This document shows, one piece after another, positions 24,782 through 32,988 of a DNA stretch of 64,000 nt. The notes under the pieces were generated by a model. The model searched no databases and was not told the DNA's origin. It worked only from the letters and a program-made list of their open reading frames with translations. Position numbers and translations under genes: made by a program. The stretch is from Actinosynnema sp042752395 (GTDB taxonomy: Bacteria; Actinomycetota; Actinomycetes; Mycobacteriales; Pseudonocardiaceae). The DNA lies in assembly GCF_042752395.1 (NCBI RefSeq), contig NZ_JBHYXZ010000020.1:13801-77800 (forward strand). The letters are read 5' to 3'. Each line of letters begins with the position of its first letter. The first letter of the stretch is position 1.

Positions 24782-25375
24782 TCAGTACCCCACGGTGAAG
24801 CGCCGGCGGCGGTGCCGGGGCGTCTCCGCCTCGTCCAGCAACGCCACCGCCAGGTCCTCCAGCGAGATGGCGGACCCGACCTGCTCGTCACCGCCGACCC
24901 GGAACACCCCGGTCCGCTCGCCCGGCTCCAGCACCGCGGGCGGGCTGAGGTAGGTCCAGTCGGCCGCGCGGTCGGCCAGGCACACCGCCAACTGCTCGGC
25001 GCACGCCCGCGCGATCGGCTTCAACGCCTCCGGGAAGTCGGGCGCCTCCTCGACCGTGTGCCCGGCGGGCGTCACGAGCGTGGCCGCGCCGCCCACGGCC
25101 AGCAGCCGCACGCCGGTCCGCGCCACGCCGGCCAGCAGCGCCCGCGTCGCCTCGACCAGCTCGTCCTCCCGGCCGTCCACCGGTCGGGTCGCGCTGACGA
25201 CCAGGTCGCGGCCGGCGCTGAGCCGCACCACGTCCGCGACGACCCGGGCGTCACCCACCTCGCCGCCCGAACCGGGTCGGCGGCTGACGGGCGTCACGTC
25301 GTGACCGCGTCGCCGGGCCTCCGCCACCACCCGGCGGCCGACGCTACCGAACGCTCCGAACACCGTGATCCGCAC
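24782..25375 (-). CDS. NAD(P)-binding oxidoreductase (SDR/NmrA-like)
   Basis: The 197-residue protein opens with the Rossmann motif VFGAFGSVGRRVV (GxxGxxG), followed by RRGHDVTPVSRRP, the NADP-preferring Arg pattern, and LLAVGGAATL. The size and pattern fit atypical short-chain dehydrogenases/NAD(P)H-binding proteins without a YxxxK motif, which bind cofactor but often lack proven activity. The GTG at 25375 has GGGGGAGA in front and lies within the last 32 bases of the EamA transporter gene, so the two are translationally linked. The common target of both is unknown. Confidence 0.85.
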   Translation of the reverse strand: MRITVFGAFGSVGRRVVAEARRRGHDVTPVSRRPGSGGEVGDARVVADVVRLSAGRDLVVSATRPVDGREDELVEATRALLAGVARTGVRLLAVGGAATLVTPAGHTVEEAPDFPEALKPIARACAEQLAVCLADRAADWTYLSPPAVLEPGERTGVFRVGGDEQVGSAISLEDLAVALLDEAETPRHRRRRFTVGY

Positions 25376-26249
25376 GGCTCTCCCCCTTCTCTCGCACGGT
25401 CGTCGTCCGCTGTGCCACCACGAGCGCGCCGAGCACGACCGCCGCGCCGAGCACCTGCCACGCGGTCAGCTCCTGGTCCAGCGCGAGCCACCCGACGAGC
25501 GTCGCCACCACCGGGCTGAGCAGGCCGAGGAACGTGACCTGCGTGGCCGGCAGCACCCGGATCCCGCGGAACCACAGGGCGTAGGTGAGCGCGCCGCCGA
25601 TGAGGCCGAGGTAGGCGAAGCCGCCGACGTTCGCCGCGGTGATCGCCGGTGGCAGGCCCTCGACCAGCAGCGTCACCGGCAGCAGCACCAGTCCGCCCGC
25701 CACGAGCTGCCACCCGGTGACGGCCAGCAGCGGGGCGGGGGCGGTCCAGCGCTTGCTCAGCACGACCCCGGCCGCCATCACCACCGCGCCGCCCAGCGCG
25801 GCGGCCACCCCCACCGCGTCCAGCCGGGCATCGGCCCGCAAGACCAGCAAGGCGACGCCGACGACGCCCGCGATCCCGGCCAGCGCCGCCCTCGTCGTCA
25901 TCCGCTGCCCGAGCAGCAGGGCCGCGAGCCCGAGGACCACCAGCGGCTGCACCGCGCCGACGGTCGCCGCCACACCGCCCGGCAGCCGGTACGCGGCCAG
26001 GAACAGCAGCGGCAGGAACACGCCGATGTTGAGCGTGCCCAGGACGAGCGAACGCCACCACCAGTCCCCGCTCGGCGCCCGTCGCGTGACCGCGACCAGC
26101 AGCAACCCGGCCGGCAACGCCCGCAGCAGGCCGGCCAGCAGCGGCCGGTCCGGGGGCAGGTACTCGGTGGTGGCGTAGTAGGTCGTGCCCCACACGGCTG
26201 GGGCCAACGCGGTCACCCATTTGCTTAGCACTAAGACAAAGTATCTCAC
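25344..26249 (-). CDS. EamA/DMT-family exporter
   Basis: The roughly 300-residue protein is predicted to have ten transmembrane helices in two EamA repeats: the first starts WVTALAPAVWGTTYYATTEYLPP, and the second covers GGAVVMAAGVVLSKRW to VTFLGLLSPVVATLVGWLALDQE. DMT exporters of this RhtA/YdcZ-like type remove amino acids or other metabolites or drugs. The start is uncertain: I give GTG 26249, but it lies inside a direct repeat likely to be an operator, and a GTG at 26231 or 26216 would leave the membrane repeats intact. A MarR-type regulator is divergent and shares the repeats; an SDR gene follows with a 32-base overlap. Confidence 0.85.
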   Translation of the reverse strand: MRYFVLVLSKWVTALAPAVWGTTYYATTEYLPPDRPLLAGLLRALPAGLLLVAVTRRAPSGDWWWRSLVLGTLNIGVFLPLLFLAAYRLPGGVAATVGAVQPLVVLGLAALLLGQRMTTRAALAGIAGVVGVALLVLRADARLDAVGVAAALGGAVVMAAGVVLSKRWTAPAPLLAVTGWQLVAGGLVLLPVTLLVEGLPPAITAANVGGFAYLGLIGGALTYALWFRGIRVLPATQVTFLGLLSPVVATLVGWLALDQELTAWQVLGAAVVLGALVVAQRTTTVREKGESRADHGVRSVR

Positions 26250-26288
26250 CGCTAAGGTATCCGTCGGGTGAGTTAGCTCACCGCTAAG
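26245..26288. promoter_or_regulatory. direct-repeat operator between EamA exporter and MarR genes
   Basis: CTCACCGCTAAG occurs at 26245-26256 and 26277-26288, 32 bases (three helical turns) apart. Related inverted elements CTTAGCACTAAG (26224-26235) and TTAGCTCACCGCTAA (26273-26287) flank and overlap them. The layout suits a MarR dimer controlling both divergent genes. Confidence 0.7.
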
Positions 26289-26296
26289 CTAGTTCG

Positions 26297-26788
26297 ATGG
26301 CAGATCACGTCGACCTGGTGCTCGGCCAGTGGCACGCGCGCCGCCCCGACCTCGACGTCTCGCCGATGGCGGTGATCGGCCGGCTCAGCCGCCTCGCCCG
26401 CCTGGTGGACGGCGAGCTGGGCAGGACGTTCGCCGCGCACGGCCTGGACCGGGCGTCGTTCGACGTCCTGGCCACCCTGCGCCGCAGCGCGCCGCCGCAC
26501 CGGCTCACGCCGACCGAGCTGATGCGCGCCTCGATGGTCACCTCGGGCGCGGTGACGCAACGGCTCGACCGCCTCGAAGCGCGGGGTCTCGTCGCCCGGA
26601 CCCCGAACGAGCACGACGGGCGCGGGGTCGTCGTGTCGCTCACCGAGGCCGGGTTCGAGCTGATCGACCGGGTGCTGCCCGACCACCTCGCCACGGAGGA
26701 CCGGGTGCTCGGCGCGTTGTCGGCGTGGGAGCGGGAGGCGTTGGCGGACACCTTGAAGCGGTTGCTGGAATCCCTCGGCGACAGCTGA
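26297..26788 (+). CDS. MarR-family transcriptional regulator
   Basis: The 163-residue protein shows the MarR winged helix: FDVLATLRRSAPPHRLTPTELMRASMVTSGAVTQRLDRLEARGLVART, then the wing NEHDGRGVVVSLTEAG. Flanking helices form the dimer interface. Such repressors release DNA when they bind a phenolic or other small ligand and commonly regulate a divergent exporter; here that is the EamA gene 48 bases away, with repeated CTCACCGCTAAG elements between. No Shine-Dalgarno is seen before the ATG, so the message may be leaderless. A long stem (GCGCGGGCAA at 26814 with TTGCCCGCGC at 26856) follows. Confidence 0.92.
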   Translation: MADHVDLVLGQWHARRPDLDVSPMAVIGRLSRLARLVDGELGRTFAAHGLDRASFDVLATLRRSAPPHRLTPTELMRASMVTSGAVTQRLDRLEARGLVARTPNEHDGRGVVVSLTEAGFELIDRVLPDHLATEDRVLGALSAWEREALADTLKRLLESLGDS

Positions 26789-27371
26789 CCGGCCGGAGAC
26801 CTCCACTGCGCGTGCGCGGGCAATCCCACTCGGCCGCTTGCCGCGGTCGGTCGCGTTGCCCGCGCCCGCTCCTGCCGACTCCTCCCGATCCCCGCGTAAG
26901 GCGAACACCGCCGTTCTGCGGAAAACGTGAGGGATCCCGGGGATCCCGCCCGTCCCGCGCGATCCCGGCGCGGTGCGGGAAAAGCGACTTTACCCGACCG
27001 AGATCCGGAGTTGACCGACGCGAAGGCGACCCGACCGGGATCCGCCGCGCGCACCGGTCGCCCCACTCCCCGGAACCGGGTCGGACGCCGACTACCGCAC
27101 CGTGCGGAGGTCACCTGGGCGGGGCCAACGCCTTCGTCCCCACGAAGGGTCGGCGCGATTGCCGAGGTAGGACCGGGTGTTCGCGGTCCGACGACCCCGA
27201 CCCGGCGCCGGGCACGAATGCGCTGGTCCGCGCGCTGTCGGGGGAAAGTGCGGAATTGTTCCCGCGGATTGTGACGGTGCGTGTTCGCGATTCACACGTC
27301 CGGTCGAGTGTTGGCCAGTGGGGGGTGGGTAAACTGCCGCGAATCCGCAATATCACAGCAAGGCAACGGGG
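26789..27371. other. 583-base intergenic region
   Basis: It begins with a 10-bp stem (26814-26823 with 26856-26865, 32-base loop) that may terminate the MarR transcript. The remainder shows lower GC skew and no frame with a ribosome site; short frames are judged spurious. The final 60 bases lead into the PAS-GGDEF gene. I see no other feature. Confidence 0.6.
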
Positions 27372-29489
27372 ATGTCGATCCCAAGTCAGAGACAAGCGGC
27401 CACGCCGCCACCCGAACGCGCACGCGAACTGCTGGCACGGAAGTGGTCGTACCTGCTGAGCGCGGCCGTCGTCGTCGCGCTGAGCCGTGCCGACCTCGAC
27501 CGCGAGACGCGCGCACGGCTCGCCGAGCTGTGCGACGCGGTGCACGCCGAAGCGGCGCACGAGCCGCCGACCAGGCCGGCGGAGCAGATCGGCGAGGAGC
27601 TCGTCGCGCTCGGGTACGTCACCGAGGACGGCTTGCGGCTCACCCTCGACGTGCTCGGCAAGGGGCTGCTCGGGTTGCCCGAGTTCCGGCCCGTCGAGCG
27701 GTACGCGCAGCCGATCGTGACCGTGCTCGGCGCGTTGTCGGCCGGGTTCCTGGCGGCGAGCCGGCGCGCGGTGTTCGAGCAGCAGGAGGACGTGCAGCTC
27801 TCGCTGCTCAAGGCGGTCCGCGACGCCCAGTGGAACCTCCGGGAGAGCGAGGCGCGGTTCGAGGAGGTCGCCACGTCGTCCGCCAGCGGGATCCTGGTGG
27901 TCGACCTGGACGGGCGGATCGTGCGGGCCAACGCGGCGATCGGCGACATCCTCGGGTACACGACGGAGGAGCTGGCCGGGTTCGCCCTGCCGGAGCTGGT
28001 GCACCCGGACTCGGTCCGCGTGCTGGACGAGGCCCTGCGGGCGCTGCTGGACGGCAGGCACGAACGGGTCAGGCAACCGCAGCGCCTGCTGCGCAAGGAC
28101 GGCGACGTCGCGCGGATCTCGTTGACGGTCTCGCTGCTGCGCGGCGCGGACGACCAGCCGGTGCACTTCGTCGCCGTGATCGAGGACGGCACCGAGCTGA
28201 TGCTGCTCCAGTCCGAGCTGCACCGGCAGGCGCTGCACGACGTGTCGACCGGGCTGCCGAACCGGCAGTTCTTCACCAGCCACCTGGAGGGCGCGTTGCG
28301 ACGCGCCGACCCGGTGCGCGGCGTGTCCCTGTTCCACCTCGACCTCGACGCGTTCGGCATGGTCGGCAACAGCCTCGGCCGGCCGACCGGCGAACGGCTG
28401 CTCGTGCACGTCGCGCAGCGGCTGAAGGCCGTGATGGCGCGGGAGAAGGCGATGATCGCCCGGCTCGGCGACGACGAGTTCGCCATCCTGGTCGAGAACA
28501 CCGCCACCACGCCCGACGTGGCGGCGACGGTGGCCGAGATCGACCGCGAGCTGTCGGAGCCGGTGTACCTGGAGGGGCGCGGCGTGGCCGTGTCGGTGAG
28601 CGTCGGCGTGGTGCGCCGGCCGCCGCCGGACTGGGAGCCGGCCGAGGTGATGCGGGCCGCGGAGCAGGCGTTGCGGCGGGCGAAGGCGGCCGGTCGCGGG
28701 CAGTGGGAGCTGTTCCACCCCGGGCAGGACGCGAAGGAGCGGTGGGTGGACGCGCTCGCCGTCGCCATGCCCGGCGCGTGGGAGCAGGGCGAGCTGGAGG
28801 TGCGCTACCAGCGGGTGGTGGGCCTGGCCGACGGCGCCCTGGCGGGCGTGACGGCGAAGCTGCACTGGGACCGCGGCGAGGACCCGGTCGACCACGAGCG
28901 GTGCACGGCGATGGCCGAGCGGACGGGCCTCATCCTGCCGCTGGGCGAGTGGCAGCTCGCGACCGCGTGCGGCCAGGTGTCGTGGTGGGGCCAGGGCTCC
29001 GGGTGGGCCGTGCCGCTGCACGTCGGGCTGACCAGGCACCAGTCGTGCGACGGCGACCTGGTCCGGCGGGTGCGCCGGGTGTTGGACGACACCGGGCTGC
29101 CCGCGTCGCAGCTGACGGTCGGCGTGCCGGTGCCCGCGCTGGCGGAGTTCGACGCGGTGGAGAACCTGACCGTGCTGGCCGAGCTGGGCGTCGGCACGGC
29201 GCTGGACGACTTCGCGCTCGGTCCGGACGACCTGGCGATGGCCTCGGAGCTGCCGGTCCGGTCGGTGCGCGTGGCGCGCCGGTTGGTCGGGCGGCAGGCG
29301 CGGGGCGGCGCGGACTACCTGGCCGACCTGGTGGCGCAGGCCCGGCAGGCGGGCGTGCAGGTGCTGGTCGACGGGGTGCAGACGGAGGAGCAGGTGCGGT
29401 GGTGGCACGCCGCGGGCGCGGTCGCCGGAACCGGTCCGCTCTTCGGCGAGCCGGTGCCGCCGGGCGACCTCCACCGGCCGGACGCCTGA
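27372..29489 (+). CDS. PAS-GGDEF-EAL protein with degenerate catalytic motifs
   Basis: The 705-residue cytoplasmic protein has an N-terminal helical domain found in actinobacterial cyclic-di-GMP proteins (ARELLARKWSYLLSAAV), a coiled region, a PAS domain (about 155-285: RFEEVATSSASGILVVDLDG), a GGDEF domain (about 290-450) and an EAL-like domain (about 465-700). The GGDEF signature reads LGDDEF at 365-370, so the first signature Gly is kept but the second is Asp. The EAL signature reads TAK, and the usual DDFGTGYSSL reads DDFALGPDDL. It is therefore likely a poor or inactive phosphodiesterase and a doubtful cyclase, perhaps a cyclic-di-GMP or redox/light sensor. CAACGGGG precedes the ATG. Confidence 0.88.
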   Translation: MSIPSQRQAATPPPERARELLARKWSYLLSAAVVVALSRADLDRETRARLAELCDAVHAEAAHEPPTRPAEQIGEELVALGYVTEDGLRLTLDVLGKGLLGLPEFRPVERYAQPIVTVLGALSAGFLAASRRAVFEQQEDVQLSLLKAVRDAQWNLRESEARFEEVATSSASGILVVDLDGRIVRANAAIGDILGYTTEELAGFALPELVHPDSVRVLDEALRALLDGRHERVRQPQRLLRKDGDVARISLTVSLLRGADDQPVHFVAVIEDGTELMLLQSELHRQALHDVSTGLPNRQFFTSHLEGALRRADPVRGVSLFHLDLDAFGMVGNSLGRPTGERLLVHVAQRLKAVMAREKAMIARLGDDEFAILVENTATTPDVAATVAEIDRELSEPVYLEGRGVAVSVSVGVVRRPPPDWEPAEVMRAAEQALRRAKAAGRGQWELFHPGQDAKERWVDALAVAMPGAWEQGELEVRYQRVVGLADGALAGVTAKLHWDRGEDPVDHERCTAMAERTGLILPLGEWQLATACGQVSWWGQGSGWAVPLHVGLTRHQSCDGDLVRRVRRVLDDTGLPASQLTVGVPVPALAEFDAVENLTVLAELGVGTALDDFALGPDDLAMASELPVRSVRVARRLVGRQARGGADYLADLVAQARQAGVQVLVDGVQTEEQVRWWHAAGAVAGTGPLFGEPVPPGDLHRPDA

Positions 29490-29558
29490 CCCCGGAGTCG
29501 CTGTCGCGGAACGGGGTGGAATCGGGTCTTCACACGCGGTTTCCTTACCGTTACAGTT

Positions 29559-29574
29559 CTGGGAGCGCTCCCAG
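29559..29574. promoter_or_regulatory. CebR-type operator without an assigned gene
   Basis: CTGGGAGCGCTCCCAG is identical to the site upstream of the LPMO gene. It lies 70 bases beyond the PAS-GGDEF stop and 229 bases before the scaffold gap; no complete gene follows on either strand before the gap, so its target is probably in the missing sequence. Confidence 0.8.
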
Positions 29575-29711
29575 TCCGGCTCCGGTCAACGACGACCGGG
29601 ATCCGGACCGGCGCGGCAGGACCTGATCACCGTCGCCCCCGCCGTGAGGTCGGCCGACGCACCCGTGCGGCAGCGGGTCGCGGGCCGAGGCGTCCCGGCG
29701 GTGATCCCGCG

Positions 29712-29850
29712 GTGGGGGGGGGGGGGCGGGGGAGCGCCGCCCGCCACGAACCCCAACACCGCACAGCCCCTCGGTACACAGCACGCACACCAAAGCACCG
29801 CGNNNNNNNNNNGTTACCCGGGGGGCCGGGGGGCCCCCCCCCGCCCCGGC
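29712..29850. other. scaffold gap (ten N at 29803-29812) with poly-G/poly-C flanks
   Basis: A run of G at 29714-29726 and runs of G and C at 29819-29842 border the N block. Length and content of the gap are unknown, and the flanking sequence should not be trusted base by base. Confidence 0.85.
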
Positions 29851-29854
29851 GCCA

Positions 29855-30613
29855 CTACGACCCCGGGCACTCCCGGCGGGCCAGGTACGAGCCCACGCCG
29901 TCGAGGTACAGGGCGAGGCCGAAGCGGAAGTCCGCGTCCAGGTCGCTCTCGTCGTAGAGGGTTTCCTGGTCGAACACGCCCGCCTCCACGACCCGGCTGA
30001 GCGCGGGCATCCGCCGGGGGTCCACCACCAGCCGCAACGCCCGCGCGTACGACGCGCCGAACGCCTCCGGGTTCTCCCGGAAGCCCTCGGCCAGCTCGGC
30101 GGTCATCCGCATCTCGCCGTGCACGAACGTCAGCAGCCCCATCACCACGGCCACCTTCTCGTCCTCGTTCAGCGGCGTGTCGTCCAGCGCGGCCAGCGCG
30201 GCGTCGAACCAGGCGAGGTTGCGCGGCCCGACCGGCGGCCCCGACAGGGGGATCCGCGCGTACCAGGGGTGCTTGCGCAGCGCGGCGAGCACGCTGAACG
30301 ACCACAGCGTCAGCCTGGCCCGCCAGTCGCCGTCGGCCGGCATGTCGGGCGGGTCGTCCAGCGCCGCGTCGGTCATCAGCTTGAGCAGGTCGTCCTTGCT
30401 CCTCACGTACCGGTACAACGCCATGGTCGAGTTGCCGAGCTGCTGCGCGACCCGGGCCATCGACACCGCGCCGAGGCCCTCGGCGTCGGCGACCTCGATC
30501 GCGGCCCGGGTGATCTCGGTGACCGACAGCGCGGGCTTGCGCCCCCTGCGGGGCGCCTCCCGCATCCCCCAGAGCAGCGCCACCTCCGGCGGCACGCCGT
30601 TCTCCTCGGTCAT
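29855..30613 (-). CDS. TetR-family repressor (TetR_C_1-type C-terminal domain)
   Basis: The 252-residue protein has an N-terminal helix-turn-helix (ITRAAIEVADAEGLGAVSMARVAQQLGNSTMALYRYVRSKDDL) and a ligand domain of the tetracycline-repressor-like C-terminal class, with KHPWYARIPLSGPPVGPRNLAWFDAAL. It is divergent from a DrrA-type drug exporter ATPase, and the 98 bases between hold two identical-type palindromes, so it very probably represses both itself and the exporter until a drug binds. I chose ATG 30613, with GAGGG five bases before; a GTG two codons earlier is possible. The 3' end lies against the scaffold gap but appears complete. Confidence 0.92.
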   Translation of the reverse strand: MTEENGVPPEVALLWGMREAPRRGRKPALSVTEITRAAIEVADAEGLGAVSMARVAQQLGNSTMALYRYVRSKDDLLKLMTDAALDDPPDMPADGDWRARLTLWSFSVLAALRKHPWYARIPLSGPPVGPRNLAWFDAALAALDDTPLNEDEKVAVVMGLLTFVHGEMRMTAELAEGFRENPEAFGASYARALRLVVDPRRMPALSRVVEAGVFDQETLYDESDLDADFRFGLALYLDGVGSYLARRECPGS

Positions 30614-30661
30614 CCCCACCCTCTCGTCGCCGGGTCCAGTCTAGGGCTTCCGCGATTAACT

Positions 30662-30697
30662 GCGTATGAGCTACGCTTTATCGCGTACCTGATACGC
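30662..30697. promoter_or_regulatory. two tandem TetR operators
   Basis: GCGTATGAGCTACGC (30662-30676) and GCGTACCTGATACGC (30683-30697) share arms GCGTA/TACGC around a 5-base centre and are spaced 21 bases, two helical turns. They sit between the TetR gene and the DrrA-type gene, so the repressor would bind two dimers on one face. Confidence 0.85.
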
Positions 30698-30711
30698 ATA
30701 AGGGGGACGTG

Positions 30712-31635
30712 ATGATCGTCGAGGTGACCGGGCTGCGCAAGCGCTACGGGCCGACGCCGGTGCTGGACGGGATGGATTTGGAGGTCGCCGAGGGGTCGGT
30801 CTTCGCGTTGCTCGGTCCCAACGGCGCCGGCAAGACCACCACCGTCCGGATCCTGTCCACGCTGACGCGCCCGGACGCCGGCACGGTGCGGGTGGCCGGG
30901 TTCGACGTGGTCCGCGAACCGGCCCGGGTGCGCGGCGCGATCAGCCTGACCGGCCAGTACGCGGCCGTGGACGCGGAGCAGACGGGCCGCGAGAACCTCG
31001 TCATGGTCGGCCGGCTCCTGCACCTGGGCCGGTCCGGGGCGGCCGGCCGGGCCGACGCGCTGCTGGAGCGGTTCGACCTGGTCGACGCCGCCGACCGCCG
31101 GGTCAGGACCTACTCGGGCGGCATGCGGCGGCGGCTGGACCTCGCGATGAGCCTGGTCGGCACGCCGAAGGTCATCTTCCTGGACGAGCCGACCACCGGC
31201 CTGGACCCGGCCAGCCGCACGACCATGTGGGACGCCATCCGCGACCTCGTGCGCTCCGGCACCACGATCTTCCTCACCACCCAGTACCTGGAGGAGGCCG
31301 ACCGCCTGGCGGACCGGATCATGGTGCTGGCCGGCGGCAAGGTCGCCGCCGAGGGCACCGCGGACGACCTCAAGGCGCGCGTCGGCGGCGACCGGCTCGA
31401 CCTCGGCTTCGGCTCCGTCGCGGCGCTGGACGCCGCGGCCGCCCGGCTCGGCGGCTTCCCCGACCGCGACCGGCTCGTGCTCAGCGTCCCGTCCGACGGC
31501 ACCGCCGCGCACCTGCACCACGTGCTGGACGACCTGCGGGCCGCCGCCGTGCCGCCGGACCGGGTCTCCTCGCACCGCCCGACCCTCGACGACGTCTTCC
31601 TCGCCCTGACCGCCCGTGAAGGAGTGGCGGCATGA
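30712..31635 (+). CDS. ABC transporter ATP-binding protein, DrrA-type drug exporter
   Basis: The 307-residue protein has Walker A GPNGAGKTT, the signature YSGGMRRRLDLA, Walker B VIFLDEPTTGLD and the switch region TTQYLEEADRLAD, followed by a C-terminal extension (EGTADDLKARVGGDRLDL) typical of daunorubicin-resistance DrrA ATPases. With the permease encoded next it forms an ABC-2 exporter for hydrophobic drugs or lipids. AGGGGG lies five bases before the ATG at 30712; a GTG three bases upstream is too close to it. The stop overlaps the permease start (ATGA). Repression by the divergent TetR is expected from the two operators. Confidence 0.92.
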   Translation: MIVEVTGLRKRYGPTPVLDGMDLEVAEGSVFALLGPNGAGKTTTVRILSTLTRPDAGTVRVAGFDVVREPARVRGAISLTGQYAAVDAEQTGRENLVMVGRLLHLGRSGAAGRADALLERFDLVDAADRRVRTYSGGMRRRLDLAMSLVGTPKVIFLDEPTTGLDPASRTTMWDAIRDLVRSGTTIFLTTQYLEEADRLADRIMVLAGGKVAAEGTADDLKARVGGDRLDLGFGSVAALDAAAARLGGFPDRDRLVLSVPSDGTAAHLHHVLDDLRAAAVPPDRVSSHRPTLDDVFLALTAREGVAA

Positions 31636-32390
31636 GCCACGCGATCGCCGACTCGATGACCATGATCGGCCGCAGCGTCCGGCTCGGCCGGCGCAACGTC
31701 GACACGCTGATCATGTCCATCGTCCTGCCGCTGATGATGATGGCCCTGTTCGTGTACGTGTTCGGCGGCGCGATCACCACCGGCACCGAGTACATCAACT
31801 ACGTGGTGCCCGGCATCATCCTGCTGTGCACCGGCTACGGCGCCGCGTCCACCGCGATGTCCGTGGCCGACGACGTCAACGGCGGCATGATCGACCGCCT
31901 GCGCTCCCTGCCGATCCACGCTTCCGCCGTGCTCACCGGGCACGTCACGGCCAGCGTGGTCCGCAACGCCCTGTCGACCGCGATCGTGGTCGCCGCCGCC
32001 GTGGCCATGGGCTTCCGGCCGTCCGCGTCACCGGTCGAGTGGCTCGCCGCGACCGGGCTGCTCCTGCTCTACGTGCTGGCGCTGTCCTGGCTCGCGGCGG
32101 GGCTCGGCGCGGTGTCGAAGTCGGTCGAGTCGGCGAGCGCGTTGAGCTTCTTCATGCTGTTCCTGCCCTACCTGAGCAGCGCGTTCGTGCCGACCCACAC
32201 CATGCCCGCGTTCCTGCGCGGCATCAGCGAGCACCAGCCGATCACGCCCATCATCGAGACCGTGCGCGGCCTGCTCACCGGCACCGCGATCGGCGACCGG
32301 GGGTGGCTCGCGCTCGCGTGGTCGGTCGGGCTGCTGGTCGTGTCGTTCGTCGTGGCGATCGCCCTCTACCGGCGGCGGGTGGACGACTGA
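31632..32390 (+). CDS. ABC-2 type permease, DrrB-type
   Basis: The 252-residue protein has six predicted transmembrane helices in the ABC-2 arrangement: LIMSIVLPLMMMALFVYVFGG, YVVPGIILLCTGYGAASTA, VVRNALSTAIVVAAAVAMGF, WLAATGLLLLYVLALSWLAAGLG, ALSFFMLFLPYLSSAFVP and the last near LAWSVGLLVVSFVVAIALY. The conserved RSLPIHASAVLTG lies in the cytoplasmic loop that contacts the ATPase, and ISEHQPITPIIETVRGLL is the family signature. It is the membrane half of the exporter whose ATPase gene it overlaps by four bases. Confidence 0.92.
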   Translation: MSHAIADSMTMIGRSVRLGRRNVDTLIMSIVLPLMMMALFVYVFGGAITTGTEYINYVVPGIILLCTGYGAASTAMSVADDVNGGMIDRLRSLPIHASAVLTGHVTASVVRNALSTAIVVAAAVAMGFRPSASPVEWLAATGLLLLYVLALSWLAAGLGAVSKSVESASALSFFMLFLPYLSSAFVPTHTMPAFLRGISEHQPITPIIETVRGLLTGTAIGDRGWLALAWSVGLLVVSFVVAIALYRRRVDD

Positions 32391-32457
32391 CCCGAGGCAC
32401 GCGCTCCCCGGGCGGGGAGTGCACGCCGAACGCCGCGCTCCGACGGCGTTTCCGGGC

Positions 32458-32973
32458 TCACTCCTTCAGCCGGTGCACGACGACCAGCCCGCCGTGCAGC
32501 GGCAGGTGCCGGCGCTGGTCGTCCGTGGCCACGTACTCGTCCAGCACCGCGCCGATGCGGCGGTCGAGTTCGACCACGTCCTCCGGCGACAGGTGCAGCG
32601 CGAACCGCGCGTAGGTCCGCACGGACTCCGGCCCGGCCTCCGCCAGCTCCTCCTGGAACGCCTCCAGCGGCGCGGTGGTCCCGCCGCCGTCCACCAGCGG
32701 GCCGTCCAGCCACCACGAGACCCCGGTCGACCGGTACGGCTTCTCCAGCGCGCCGCTCGCCCCGGTGCGCACCTCGCCCGGCTCCAGGAACCCCGCCGCC
32801 GCCAACTGCCGCACGTGGTACAGCACGGTGCCGGGGTCGCGACCCAGCCGCTCGGCCAACTGCTTGTTGGTCAGCTCCTGCTGCGCGCACAGCCGCAGGA
32901 TCCGCAGCCGCAACGGGTGGGCCAGCGCCTTCGTCTCCGCCACCGTCGCCGGACGCCGTCGCCGCTCAGCCAT
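32458..32973 (-). CDS. ArsR-like winged-helix transcriptional regulator
   Basis: The 171-residue protein starts MAERRRRPATVAETKALAHPLRLRILRLC, followed by the recognition-helix region ELTNKQLAERLGRDPGTVLYHVRQLAAAGFL, a typical ArsR/HTH_20 winged helix. It has no metal-binding CxC motif; its C-terminal half (GVSWWLDGPLVDG to the end) is an unassigned ligand or dimerisation domain found in MFS-linked regulators. It is divergent from an MFS exporter, with two perfect CCACCGGTGG palindromes between them. I chose ATG 32973; a longer frame extends across the palindromes. Confidence 0.88.
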   Translation of the reverse strand: MAERRRRPATVAETKALAHPLRLRILRLCAQQELTNKQLAERLGRDPGTVLYHVRQLAAAGFLEPGEVRTGASGALEKPYRSTGVSWWLDGPLVDGGGTTAPLEAFQEELAEAGPESVRTYARFALHLSPEDVVELDRRIGAVLDEYVATDDQRRHLPLHGGLVVVHRLKE

Positions 32974-32988
32974 GGCGCCCAACTTATC

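Noticed and set aside
27281..29626. 781-codon frame overlapping the PAS-GGDEF gene
   Set aside because: Low-complexity Arg/Gly/Ala composition and no motif; the 705-residue frame contains the PAS, GGDEF and EAL features.
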